Of a stretch of 64,000 nucleotides of DNA, positions 25,633-33,290 are shown in pieces. The first letter of the stretch is position 1; every line of letters begins with the position of its first letter. The position numbers were made by a program, and so were the translations under genes. Below the pieces are notes generated by a model. That model ran no database searches and had not been told where the DNA came from. It was given only the letters and a program-made list of their open reading frames with translations. Where the stretch lies: NCBI RefSeq assembly GCF_024170405.1, contig NZ_JALJYC010000008.1, positions 26,893 to 90,892 on the forward strand. Reading direction: 5' to 3'. The stretch comes from Neisseria perflava (lineage in GTDB: Bacteria > Pseudomonadota > Gammaproteobacteria > Burkholderiales > Neisseriaceae).

Positions 25633-27051
25633 TTACAGGCTGTAATACATTTCAAATTCCAGCGGGTGCGGCGCCATTTGGATACGGCGCACGTCTTCTT
25701 CTTTGAAGGCGATATAGCTTTCCACCCAGTCTTTGCTGAACACGCCGCCGCGCAGCAGGAATTCGTGGTCGGCTTTCAGCGCAGCCAAGGCTTCGCCCAA
25801 AGAGGCGCACACGGTCGGTACCAAAGCGTCTTCTTCCGGCGGCAGGTCATACAGGTTTTTGGTGGCCGGATCGCCCGGATGGATTTTGTTTTGAATGCCG
25901 TCGAGACCGGCCATCAGCAGTGCGGCAAAGGCCAGATACGGGTTGGCGGTCGGATCGGGGAAACGCGCTTCGATACGGCGGGCTTTGACGCTGTTGACCG
26001 ACGGAATGCGGATAGACGCAGAACGGTTTTTGGCAGAATAGGCCAATTTGACCGGCGCTTCAAAGTGCGGCACGAGGCGTTTGTAGGAGTTGGTCGAAGG
26101 GTTGGTAATCGCATTCAGGGCTTTGGCGTGTTTGATGATACCGCCGATGTAGTAGAGGGCGGTGTCGCTCAAACCGGCATAGCCGTCGCCGGCAAACAGG
26201 TTTTGGCCGTCTTTCCAAATGGATTGGTGCACGTGCATGCCGCTGCCGTTGTCGCCCATAATCGGTTTGGGCATAAAGGTGGCGGTTTTACCGAAATTGT
26301 GCGCAACATTGAGGATGACGTATTTCATGTCTTGGGTTTGGTCGGCGCGTTTGACCAAAGTGCCGAATTTGGTGCCGATTTCCATCTGGCTGCCGGTACC
26401 CACTTCGCCGTGGTGTACTTCTACTTCAATGCCGATTTCTTCCAAGATGTTGACCATGGCCGAACGCAAGTCTTGGCCGCCGTCAACCGGCGCAACCGGT
26501 GCGTAGCCGCCTTTGACCATCGGGCGGTGGCCTGTATTTTGGCCATCGTAGTGTTTGCCGCTGGACCAGGCGCCGCTTTCGGAAGTGATTTCGTAACGGG
26601 TTTTGTGCATAGAGGTTTCAAATTCTACGCCGTCAAACACGAAAAATTCAGGCTCGGGGCCGAAGAACGCAGTATCGCCGATACCGGAAGATTTCAGGTA
26701 GGCTTCGGCACGGCGGGCGATGGAGCGCGGGTCGCGGTCGTAGCCTTGGCCATCGGCCGGGTCAATCACATCGCAGGTAATGACCACGGTGGTGTCGTCG
26801 TAAAACGGGTCGATAAAGGCGGTAGAAGCGTCAGGACGCAGCTGCATGTCGGAAGCCTGCACGCCTTTCCAGCCGCCCATAGAAGAGCCGTCGAACGCCT
26901 GACCGTTTTCAAACCAGTCTTCAGGGTCGTCCAGCACAATGCGGGCGGGAATGGTAAAGTGGTGTTGCTTTCCCTTGGTGTCGGTAAAGCGCAAATCGAC
27001 AAAGCGGGCTTCGCTCTCTTCAATCAGTTTTACAACGTCTTTGATGGACAT
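25633..27051 (-). CDS. glnA: Glutamine synthetase, type I
   Basis: A 472-aa dodecameric enzyme making glutamine from glutamate, ammonia and ATP, the main ammonium-assimilation step. Seen are FDGSSMGGWKGVQASDM (N-terminal beta-grasp), the metal/ATP sites MGDNGSGMHVHQS and KRLVPHFEAPVKLAYSAKNRSASIRIP, and the adenylylation loop NLYDLPPEE with the regulated Tyr at about residue 400, so control by GlnE is likely. Length equals that of GlnA-beta enzymes. The ATG lies behind AGGAGCTGACACC. Confidence 0.97.
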   Translation of the reverse strand: MSIKDVVKLIEESEARFVDLRFTDTKGKQHHFTIPARIVLDDPEDWFENGQAFDGSSMGGWKGVQASDMQLRPDASTAFIDPFYDDTTVVITCDVIDPADGQGYDRDPRSIARRAEAYLKSSGIGDTAFFGPEPEFFVFDGVEFETSMHKTRYEITSESGAWSSGKHYDGQNTGHRPMVKGGYAPVAPVDGGQDLRSAMVNILEEIGIEVEVHHGEVGTGSQMEIGTKFGTLVKRADQTQDMKYVILNVAHNFGKTATFMPKPIMGDNGSGMHVHQSIWKDGQNLFAGDGYAGLSDTALYYIGGIIKHAKALNAITNPSTNSYKRLVPHFEAPVKLAYSAKNRSASIRIPSVNSVKARRIEARFPDPTANPYLAFAALLMAGLDGIQNKIHPGDPATKNLYDLPPEEDALVPTVCASLGEALAALKADHEFLLRGGVFSKDWVESYIAFKEEDVRRIQMAPHPLEFEMYYSL

Positions 27052-27125
27052 GGTGTCAGCTCCTGGTGGGATGGGGAATCACGAATGCATTATTCTAGCA
27101 CGGTTTGACAAGGCTATCATAGGCA

Positions 27126-27196
27126 GAGGCCGTCTGAAAAACGCGGGCTGCGGATTCGGATAATCGAACCGCCCGAATATAGTTTCAGACGGCCAA
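27126..27196. repeat. Widely spaced inverted DUS pair
   Basis: AGGCCGTCTGAAA near 27127 and TTTCAGACGGCC near 27182 enclose a 40-nt stretch with its own inverted match (GCGGATTCGG / CCGCCCGAA). It lies between the divergent glnA and aroE genes. TATAAT at 27262-27267 is a plausible aroE -10. Confidence 0.45.
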
Positions 27197-27303
27197 ATTG
27201 TCAACAATTTCATGCCCGACGGTATTTGGCGCAAAGCAATGCCGTTTGTCGAAAACGCCGTTATAATACGGTTTTCATATTGACATCATTAAGAGCAGAA
27301 ACC

Positions 27304-28116
27304 ATGAGCCAGAAACCGCGTTATGCCGTCTTCGGCAATCCCGTCGCCCACAGCAAATCGCCGCAAATCCATCAGGAGTTTGCCAAGCAGGAGCAGGTGG
27401 CGATTGACTATGACCGTATTTACGCGGATATCGGCGGTTTTGCCGAGGCTGTCCGTCAATTTTTTGCCGAAGGCGGCTTGGGTGCGAATGTGACCGTGCC
27501 GTTTAAATTGGATGCCTTTAATTTTGTGGACGAACACTCCGAGCGCGCGCTGGCGGCGGGCGCGGTCAACACCATTATCCCGCTGGGCAACGGCCGCTTC
27601 CGTGGCGACAACAGCGACGGCGTCGGCTTGGTCAACGACATTATCCAAGCGCAGGGCGTGGCGGTGGAAGGCAAGCATGTGCTGCTGATTGGCGCGGGCG
27701 GCGCGGTGCGCGGCGTGATTCCCGTGTTGCAGACCAAAAATCCCGCTTCCATTACCATCACCAACCGCACGCATGAAAAAGCGCAGCAGGTGGCCGAACG
27801 CTTCGGCATTCAGGCTGTGCCGATGGACGAATTGCCCGCCGCGCATTTCGACATCATCATCAACGGCTCGTCCGGCGGCTTGAGTGGCGAACTGCCTGCC
27901 GTTGCGCCGGCCGTGTTTGCCCGCTGCGAGTTGGCCTACGACATGGTGTACGGCAAGGAATTCGAGCCTTTTCTGCATTTTGCGCATACATCCGGCGCGG
28001 CCAAAACCGCCGATGGGCTGGGTATGCTGGTCGGTCAGGCTGCCTTTTCCTATTGGCTGTGGCGCGGTTTCGATCCCGACATCAAATCCGTATTTGAGTA
28101 TATGAAAGATTTGTAA
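27304..28116 (+). CDS. aroE: Shikimate dehydrogenase
   Basis: A 270-aa NADP-dependent enzyme reducing 3-dehydroshikimate in aromatic amino-acid synthesis. The substrate site VFGNPVAHSKSPQIH, the catalytic Lys in NVTVPFKLDAF and the Asp in RGDNSDGVGLV are present, with the nucleotide loop LLIGAGGAVRGVIPVL. ATG 27304 was used because it starts MSQKPRYAVFGNP; the open frame upstream has no conserved content. mtgA begins 2 nt after its stop. Confidence 0.96.
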   Translation: MSQKPRYAVFGNPVAHSKSPQIHQEFAKQEQVAIDYDRIYADIGGFAEAVRQFFAEGGLGANVTVPFKLDAFNFVDEHSERALAAGAVNTIIPLGNGRFRGDNSDGVGLVNDIIQAQGVAVEGKHVLLIGAGGAVRGVIPVLQTKNPASITITNRTHEKAQQVAERFGIQAVPMDELPAAHFDIIINGSSGGLSGELPAVAPAVFARCELAYDMVYGKEFEPFLHFAHTSGAAKTADGLGMLVGQAAFSYWLWRGFDPDIKSVFEYMKDL

Positions 28117-28118
28117 CG

Positions 28119-28820
28119 ATGTTCCGTCTCATCAAATGGCTGATAGCCCTGCCTGTGGCGGTGTTTATTTTTTTCAACGCCTATGTTTACGGCAACATCC
28201 TGACCTACCGCGCCATTGCGCCGCACCAAACCGCGTTTATGGGCATGCGCATGAAGCAGTTTCAAGAAGAAGGGCGCGATGTGGCGCTGGATTACCGCTG
28301 GGTGCCTTACGAGCGCATTTCCACCAACCTGAAAAAAGCCCTGATTGCCTCCGAAGACGCCAAATTCGCCGAACACGCCGGTTTCGACTGGAGCGGCATT
28401 CAAAGCGCCATCAAACGCAATGAAAAAAGCGGCGAAGTGAAAGCGGGCGGTTCGACCATCAGCCAGCAGTTGGCGAAAAATTTGTTTTTGAACGACAGCC
28501 GCAGCTACATCCGCAAGGGCGAAGAGGCGGCGATTACCGCCATGATGGAAGCCGTTACCGACAAAGACCGCATTTTCGAGCTGTATTTGAACGTCATCGA
28601 ATGGGATTACGGCGTGTTCGGCGCGGAAGCGGCGGCACAGAAGTTCTACAAAAAACCGGCCGACAATCTGACCAAGCAGCAGGCCGCCAAACTCGCCGCC
28701 CGCGTGCCCGCGCCGCTGTTTTACGCCGACAATCCGAAAAGCAAACGCTTACGCGCCAAAACCAATATCATTTTGCGGCGCATGGGTTCGGCGGAATTGC
28801 CGGAAACGGATACGGAATAA
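28119..28820 (+). CDS. mtgA: Monofunctional biosynthetic peptidoglycan transglycosylase
   Basis: A 233-aa GT51 enzyme polymerising lipid II at the inner membrane. A single N-terminal membrane segment (IKWLIALPVAVFIFFNAYVYG) anchors the catalytic domain. Motifs seen are ASEDAKFAEHAGFDW (catalytic Glu), GGSTISQQLAKNLFL, EEAAITAMMEAV and ILELYLN-like FELYLNVIEWDYGVFGAEAAAQ. It lacks a transpeptidase domain. With only two bases between them, aroE and mtgA are probably one transcript, ending at the following DUS hairpin. Confidence 0.95.
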   Translation: MFRLIKWLIALPVAVFIFFNAYVYGNILTYRAIAPHQTAFMGMRMKQFQEEGRDVALDYRWVPYERISTNLKKALIASEDAKFAEHAGFDWSGIQSAIKRNEKSGEVKAGGSTISQQLAKNLFLNDSRSYIRKGEEAAITAMMEAVTDKDRIFELYLNVIEWDYGVFGAEAAAQKFYKKPADNLTKQQAAKLAARVPAPLFYADNPKSKRLRAKTNIILRRMGSAELPETDTE

Positions 28821-28838
28821 AGGTGTTACCGTATTGGG

Positions 28839-28880
28839 GAAAGGCCGTCTGAAACGGAAATCCGTTTCAGACGGCCTTTC
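28839..28880 (+). terminator. DUS-pair hairpin terminator of mtgA
   Basis: A near-perfect 18-bp stem: GAAAGGCCGTCTGAAACGGA faces its complement TCCGTTTCAGACGGCCTTTC. Confidence 0.8.
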
Positions 28881-28931
28881 ATTTAGATTATAATGAAACC
28901 TCACCGATACCGACAAACAGGAGGAAATGAT

Positions 28932-29345
28932 ATGAAAAGCATTAAAGAACGTGCCGACGTGACTTTGGCGGCAGCGCAAAAGTTGATTGCCTTCAGCGTA
29001 GATTACGCCGAGCAACGCCAACTGAACCTCGCCATCGCCGTGGTGGACAGCAGCGGCCAGCCGGTGGCCTTCGCGCGTATGGACGGTGCGGCTTTGGTTA
29101 CCAGCGAAGTGGCTTTAGGCAAGGCCAAAGCCGCCGCTTATCTGAAAGCGCCGTCCAAATTATTTGAAGATTTTGTCAACAGCGGCGCAACGTCGATGTT
29201 GAGTACGCCCAACGTCTTGCCCTTGCAAGGCGGTGAGCCGCTGCTGTGGGACGGTTTGGTGGTCGGCGCGGTCGGGGTCAGCGGTGCCGACGGCGATACC
29301 GACAACCAAACTGCGCAGGCGATTGCGGGCGTGTTTGCCGATTAA
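28932..29345 (+). CDS. GlcG/HbpS-like heme-binding family protein
   Basis: A 137-aa protein of the DUF336 (GlcG/HbpS) family with LAIAVVDSSGQPVAFARMDGA, SEVALGKAKAAAYLKAPSK and the glycine-rich end LVVGAVGVSGADGDTDNQTAQAI. Members form octamers and some bind heme or corrinoid; function here is unproven and there is no signal peptide, so it should be cytoplasmic. The ATG at 28932 follows a strong AGGAGGAAATGAT, which decides it over an upstream in-frame ATG at 28893. Confidence 0.85.
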   Translation: MKSIKERADVTLAAAQKLIAFSVDYAEQRQLNLAIAVVDSSGQPVAFARMDGAALVTSEVALGKAKAAAYLKAPSKLFEDFVNSGATSMLSTPNVLPLQGGEPLLWDGLVVGAVGVSGADGDTDNQTAQAIAGVFAD

Positions 29346-29363
29346 TGGTTTTTTGAATACGTT

Positions 29364-29410
29364 AAAAAGGCCGTCTGAAACGGATATTTCGTTTCAGACG
29401 GCCTTTTTTT
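29364..29410 (+). terminator. DUS-pair hairpin terminator
   Basis: AAAAAGGCCGTCTGAAACG and its complement, followed by a 7-nt T-run. Confidence 0.8.
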
Positions 29411-29425
29411 CATAGTGCAATTATT

Positions 29426-29556
29426 TATAGTGCAATTATTTAAAAACCAAATCATCGATACGGTGTAGCTTGGGTTGTAAACCCAACATTTATCTAAACT
29501 TCCGTTGGGATTTCATCCCAACCTACGCAGTTTGGTTTTTTACTTATTTCACTATA
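29426..29556. repeat. 131-bp MITE-like element with 26-bp terminal inverted repeats
   Basis: The left end TATAGTGCAATTATTTAAAA and right end (other strand) TATAGTGAAATAAGTAAAAA continue to ACCAAA on both sides. The ends begin TATAGTG like Correia elements, but the following bases do not match the Correia consensus. The interior is a complete double-hairpin repeat (29465-29526). A 15-bp direct duplication (TAGTGCAATTATTTA, 29413-29442) straddles the left boundary. Confidence 0.65.
29465..29526. repeat. Double-hairpin intergenic repeat, copy C (nested)
   Basis: Runs from GTAGCTTGGG to CCCAACCTAC with two internal hairpins, entirely inside the TIR element at 29426-29556. Confidence 0.65.
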
Positions 29557-29582
29557 CATTTTGTGTATCAACGTCATGGCGC

Positions 29583-31073
29583 TTACCCGTGTTTTTCAGC
29601 CATAAATTCTGCCAAGGCCGTCTGAACCTTTTCCACAACCGGCTGCCATGACAGGGTTTCGTCTTGGCGGAACAGGCGCAGGCTGTCGTACCAGACGCTG
29701 TCTTCGCGCTTGAGCAGCCAGCGGAAGTCGGGCAGGTAGGTAATCATCAGCCAAGTCGGTTTGCCCATCGCCGCCGCCAAATGCGCCACGGAGCTGTCGA
29801 TGGTGATGATTAAATCCATTTTCGACAAGAGGCCGGCGGTGTCGGAAAAGTCGGCCAAATCCTTATCCCACAAGCTCAGGTTGGGGATTTTTGCGGCGCG
29901 GACACGGTCGTGCGGCGTGATGTCTTTTTGCAGGCAGTGGAAATCGGCGTCGGCGGCAAACAGCGGCATGATGGTGCTTAACCCAACGCTGCGCTGGTGG
30001 TCGCGGGCATTGGTTTTCGAGCCAGCCCAGGCAATGCCGATTTTCGGTTTGTGCGACACGGGGATTTTAATGCGCCATTTTTTTTGGTACTCGGGTTCGG
30101 CTTCCAGATACGCGCCCGGATTGGGGATGGAATCTACCGTTGTATGGAAATAATGCGGCAGGCTCATCATCGACACTTGGCAGTAATCGTTTTTCGACAA
30201 CTGATCGCCCGATTGGACGGAGGAAATGCCGTAACGCGCCAGATTGTAGCCCAGCAGCCGTTGCAGCGGTTGGGCATTGCATACGGTTACTTTCATGCCG
30301 CGTTTTTGCGCTTCAAAGGCGTAGCGCAAAAACTGAATATTGTCGCCAAAGCCTTGCTCGGTGTAAATCAGCAGGGTTTTATCGTCGCCCAATTCGTTTT
30401 GCGGCCAACGCGGTAAATCGGGTACGGGACTGCCCACGGAAGACGTGCCCATTTGCAAACGGCGCTCGTAAGTCGCCCAGCCTTCTTCGTATTGCTCCAG
30501 CAGCAGCATTTGCAGCGCTTTTCTGACCCACGTCAAATGGTTTTCCGGGTCGAGTTCGGCCGAACGCGCCAAATCAGCCAGCGATTCTTGGTGCAGGCCG
30601 AGTTCGCCGAGTATGCGCCCACGGTGGAAATAGCCGCTGAAATCTTGCGGATATTGGGCGATATAGCCGTCAAACATGGCTTTGAGCGCAAGAAAATCTT
30701 CGCGGGTTTCGGCAACCGCTTCGCGGGCGGCTAAGTAGAAAAGATGGGTGTTGCGGGTGGGGTTGAGCTTGTAGGCTTTGTGAAAATAGCCGGCGGCCAC
30801 GTGCGGATTGTGGCGTTTTTTAAACAGCTGGCCGAGTTGGAAATAAATTTCCGAATCCTCGGGCGCGGCTTTCAGGGCTTGGCGCAAATCGGCTTCAGCT
30901 TCGTCAAGCCGTCCGGCCTGCAAGAGGGCGTTGGCGTTCAGCGTCAGAAACTTGGGGTGTCCGGTGCAGTGGGGGGCGAGTTGCTGCAACAGGGCGGCCG
31001 CTTCTTCGTAGCGGTTTTGAATCAGCAGTTGCTCGGTTTGGGCGAAATATTGGCGGAGTTCTTCGGTATTCAT
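29583..31073 (-). CDS. TPR protein with C-terminal glycosyltransferase-9/GT41-like domain
   Basis: A 496-aa protein. The N-terminal half (about residues 1-205) is built of tetratricopeptide-type helical repeats (RYEEAAALLQQLAPH, LDEAEADLRQALKAAPEDSEIYFQLGQLF, HVAAGYFHKAYKLNP, HQESLADLARSAELDPENH). The C-terminal half has LLIYTEQGFGDNIQFLRYA, KIGIAWAGSKTNARDHQRS and DLIITIDSSVAHLAAAMGKPTWLMI, features of heptosyltransferase/O-GlcNAc-transferase-like GT-B folds. There is no signal peptide, so a cytoplasmic transferase or sugar-nucleotide-binding protein is plausible. Acceptor unknown; no glycan operon adjoins it. Confidence 0.8.
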   Translation of the reverse strand: MNTEELRQYFAQTEQLLIQNRYEEAAALLQQLAPHCTGHPKFLTLNANALLQAGRLDEAEADLRQALKAAPEDSEIYFQLGQLFKKRHNPHVAAGYFHKAYKLNPTRNTHLFYLAAREAVAETREDFLALKAMFDGYIAQYPQDFSGYFHRGRILGELGLHQESLADLARSAELDPENHLTWVRKALQMLLLEQYEEGWATYERRLQMGTSSVGSPVPDLPRWPQNELGDDKTLLIYTEQGFGDNIQFLRYAFEAQKRGMKVTVCNAQPLQRLLGYNLARYGISSVQSGDQLSKNDYCQVSMMSLPHYFHTTVDSIPNPGAYLEAEPEYQKKWRIKIPVSHKPKIGIAWAGSKTNARDHQRSVGLSTIMPLFAADADFHCLQKDITPHDRVRAAKIPNLSLWDKDLADFSDTAGLLSKMDLIITIDSSVAHLAAAMGKPTWLMITYLPDFRWLLKREDSVWYDSLRLFRQDETLSWQPVVEKVQTALAEFMAEKHG

Positions 31074-31083
31074 GGCGGGTATT

Positions 31084-31121
31084 AAAGGCCGTCTGAAAAT
31101 TTCAGAATTTCAGACGGCCTT
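31084..31121. terminator. DUS-pair hairpin
   Basis: AAAGGCCGTCTGAAA and TTTCAGACGGCCTT, downstream of hemL on the minus strand. Confidence 0.65.
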
Positions 31122-31143
31122 GTTCAGACAGTTAAAAAACCAA

Positions 31144-32430
31144 TCAGCGGCTCATGCTTTGGAACACATCACGCGCAATGGCGATGGTTTCTTCGATGAT
31201 TTCAGGCGTATGCGCTGCCGACACAAAGGCCGCTTCAAACGCCGACGGGCCGAAAGCCACGCCGCGCTCGAGCATGCCGTGGAAAAAGTGTTTGAACGCC
31301 TCGGTGTCGGATTTGGCCATGTCCGCATAATTTTGCGGCGTGTGGTCGGCAAAATACAGGCCGAACATGCCGCCCACGCTGTCGGCGGTGAAGTCGATAC
31401 CGTTGTCGGCTGCGGCGGCTTTAAAGCCGTTTACCAACTGCTCGGTGCGCTCGGTCAGGTTTTCGTAGAAACCCGGACGTTGGATGATTTCCAGCGTTTT
31501 CAAACCGGCCGCCACCGCCACCGGATTGCCCGACAGCGTGCCTGCCTGATACACGCCGCCCAAAGGCGAAATACAGGCCATGATTTCTTTTTTGCCGCCG
31601 AAAGCCGCCAACGGCATACCGCCGCCGATGACCTTGCCCATGGTCGTTAAATCGGGGGGCACGCCGTGCAGCGACTGCGCCCCGCCCAAAGCCACGCGGA
31701 AGCCGGTCATCACTTCATCGTAAATCAATACCGCGCCGTGTTGCTCGGTCAGCGCACGCAGGGCTTTGACAAAGTTTTCAGACGGCCTTACCAAGTTCAT
31801 GTTGCCGACAAATGGCTCGATAATCACGCAAGCAATTTTGCCGCCCAACTGCGCAAAGGTTTCTTCCAACTGCGCCACATTGTTGTATTCCAATACCAGC
31901 GTATGCTTGGTGAAATCCGCCGGAACGCCTGCCGAACTTGGGTTGCCGAAAGTGAGCAGGCCGCTGCCCGCTTTGACCAGCAGGCTGTCGGAATGGCCGT
32001 GGTAGCAGCCTTCAAACTTGATAATTTTGTCGCGGCCGGTGTAGCCGCGTGCCAAACGGATGGCGGTCATGGTTGCCTCTGTACCCGAGCTGACAAGGCG
32101 CAGCTGCTCTACGCTGGGCACGAGTTTGCCGATTTCTTCGGCAATCGTAATTTCCGCCTCGGTCGGTGCACCGAAGGACAAGCCGTCCAGCGCGGCGGCG
32201 CGTACCGCTTCGATGACTTCGGGATGGGCGTGGCCGACGATGGCCGGGCCCCACGAGCCGACGTAATCGATATAGCGTATATCGTTTTCGTCCCAAACAT
32301 ATGCGCCCTCGGCTTTTTTGATAAAGCGCGGAATGCCGCCGACGCTGCCGAAGGCGCGTACCGGCGAGTTGACGCCGCCGGGAATCACGGCTTTGGCGCG
32401 GTTGAAAAGTTGTTCGTTGCGGTTGGTCAT
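31144..32430 (-). CDS. hemL: Glutamate-1-semialdehyde 2,1-aminomutase
   Basis: A 428-aa PLP enzyme giving 5-aminolevulinate, the C5-pathway entry into heme. Seen are PGGVNSPVRAFGSVGG, the PLP-phosphate loop LVSSGTEATMTAIRLARGYTGR, IYDEVMTGFRV and the Schiff-base Lys in TTMGKVIGGGMPLAAFGG (about residue 265). The length is standard. A DUS lies inside the gene near 31780. The ATG is preceded by AAAGGAAATCTCC. Confidence 0.97.
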   Translation of the reverse strand: MTNRNEQLFNRAKAVIPGGVNSPVRAFGSVGGIPRFIKKAEGAYVWDENDIRYIDYVGSWGPAIVGHAHPEVIEAVRAAALDGLSFGAPTEAEITIAEEIGKLVPSVEQLRLVSSGTEATMTAIRLARGYTGRDKIIKFEGCYHGHSDSLLVKAGSGLLTFGNPSSAGVPADFTKHTLVLEYNNVAQLEETFAQLGGKIACVIIEPFVGNMNLVRPSENFVKALRALTEQHGAVLIYDEVMTGFRVALGGAQSLHGVPPDLTTMGKVIGGGMPLAAFGGKKEIMACISPLGGVYQAGTLSGNPVAVAAGLKTLEIIQRPGFYENLTERTEQLVNGFKAAAADNGIDFTADSVGGMFGLYFADHTPQNYADMAKSDTEAFKHFFHGMLERGVAFGPSAFEAAFVSAAHTPEIIEETIAIARDVFQSMSR

Positions 32431-32453
32431 GGAGATTTCCTTTGAATCGGGTA

Positions 32454-32507
32454 ATGCCGTCTGAAACGGTAAATAGCGTCATTTTAGCATTTATCTTTCA
32501 GACGGCC
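32454..32507. repeat. Inverted DUS pair upstream of hemL
   Basis: ATGCCGTCTGAAA (AT-type) and TTTCAGACGGCCT (AG-type) face each other over about 27 nt in the divergent gap between hemL and the next gene. Confidence 0.5.
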
Positions 32508-32597
32508 TATTTCCGTATTCCCCTAGCGGGTATGTGCGCATTGCAAATAAAAATAATTCTTTAAAAACAAACGCTACAAGCATTTTCAGACGGTCTG

Positions 32598-32606
32598 TGT
32601 TATAAT
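32598..32606 (+). promoter_or_regulatory. Extended -10 promoter element
   Basis: TGTTATAAT (TGnTATAAT form), 36 nt before the start of the small exported protein gene; no clear -35. Confidence 0.45.
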
Positions 32607-32642
32607 CGCGCCCCTGTTGAAAACAAAATATAAAGAACCAGC

Positions 32643-33026
32643 ATGTTACGCGGATTATGGCTTGCAGCAGCCTTACTGTTCAGCACCTGCGCTTGGGCGC
32701 AGCGCACCATCCCTGCCGATATGGACGTGGCGGTCTTGAAAAAAGTCGAGCTGCCGTATATTACCGTCAGCAGCGGCGGCTTTTCTTGGATTCGTCTGTT
32801 GACCTTCGGCATTGCCGACGGCAACAGCGCTACTTTGCAGGTGTCGCGTTTTGCCCGCATTAAAGATGAAAACAACCGTTTTCTCGTCATGGGGCGGTTG
32901 ACGGTGCAGACCGGCAAAACCATCGCCGTGCAGCAAAACAGCGCGGGTGTGGTGCAGGAAATCTGGCTGCTGACCGATGACGAAGTGGCGGCCTATCAAG
33001 AGAAAGCGGCAGACAGCGGCTCGTAA
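32643..33026 (+). CDS. Uncharacterised exported protein
   Basis: A 127-aa protein with a signal peptide (MLRGLWLAAALLFSTCAWAQ) and a mature region of about 107 residues, RTIPADMDVAVLKKVELPYI onward, that I do not recognise. The mature part is mixed beta-rich sequence with ITVSSGGFSWIRLLTFGIADG and a C-terminal acidic helix LTDDEVAAYQEKAAD. The signal-peptide Cys is followed by AWAQ, not a lipobox arrangement, so a soluble periplasmic protein is more likely than a lipoprotein. It is preceded by an extended -10 element and AAAGAACCAGC. Confidence 0.75.
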   Translation: MLRGLWLAAALLFSTCAWAQRTIPADMDVAVLKKVELPYITVSSGGFSWIRLLTFGIADGNSATLQVSRFARIKDENNRFLVMGRLTVQTGKTIAVQQNSAGVVQEIWLLTDDEVAAYQEKAADSGS

Positions 33027-33058
33027 ATTGGCTGACGTAATCCGTAAAAACAAACCGC

Positions 33059-33120
33059 GTAGGTTGGGTTGTAAACCCAACATGACTTAAAGGCTCTGTT
33101 GGGATTCCATCCCAACCTAC
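33059..33120. repeat. Double-hairpin intergenic repeat, copy D
   Basis: Runs from GTAGGTTGGG to CCCAACCTAC with internal hairpins GTTGGGTTGTAAACCCAAC and GTTGGGATTCCATCCCAAC. Between it and miaB lie three DUS (near 33155, 33205 and 33225). Confidence 0.65.
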
Positions 33121-33290
33121 GCTTACTCAATTACCGGCTGATAACGCTGATTTTTCAGACGGCATTATGCCGCCAACCATAAAAACAATATAAACCAAAC
33201 CGTTCAGACGGCCTGACGTATCACAAGGCCGTCTGAATCTTTTTTACCACTCAGCCCCGCAATTACGGGCAACCTGAAAGAACCTCTACC

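Noticed and set aside
25618..27108. 496-codon open frame on the plus strand covering glnA
   Set aside because: It is the exact antisense of a fully conserved glutamine synthetase; the long opening comes from codon bias, and the translation has no domain-like pattern.
29426..29556. Classical Correia (CREE/NEMIS) element
   Set aside because: Only the first bases (TATAGTG) agree; the following GATTAA and the rest of the Correia end are absent.
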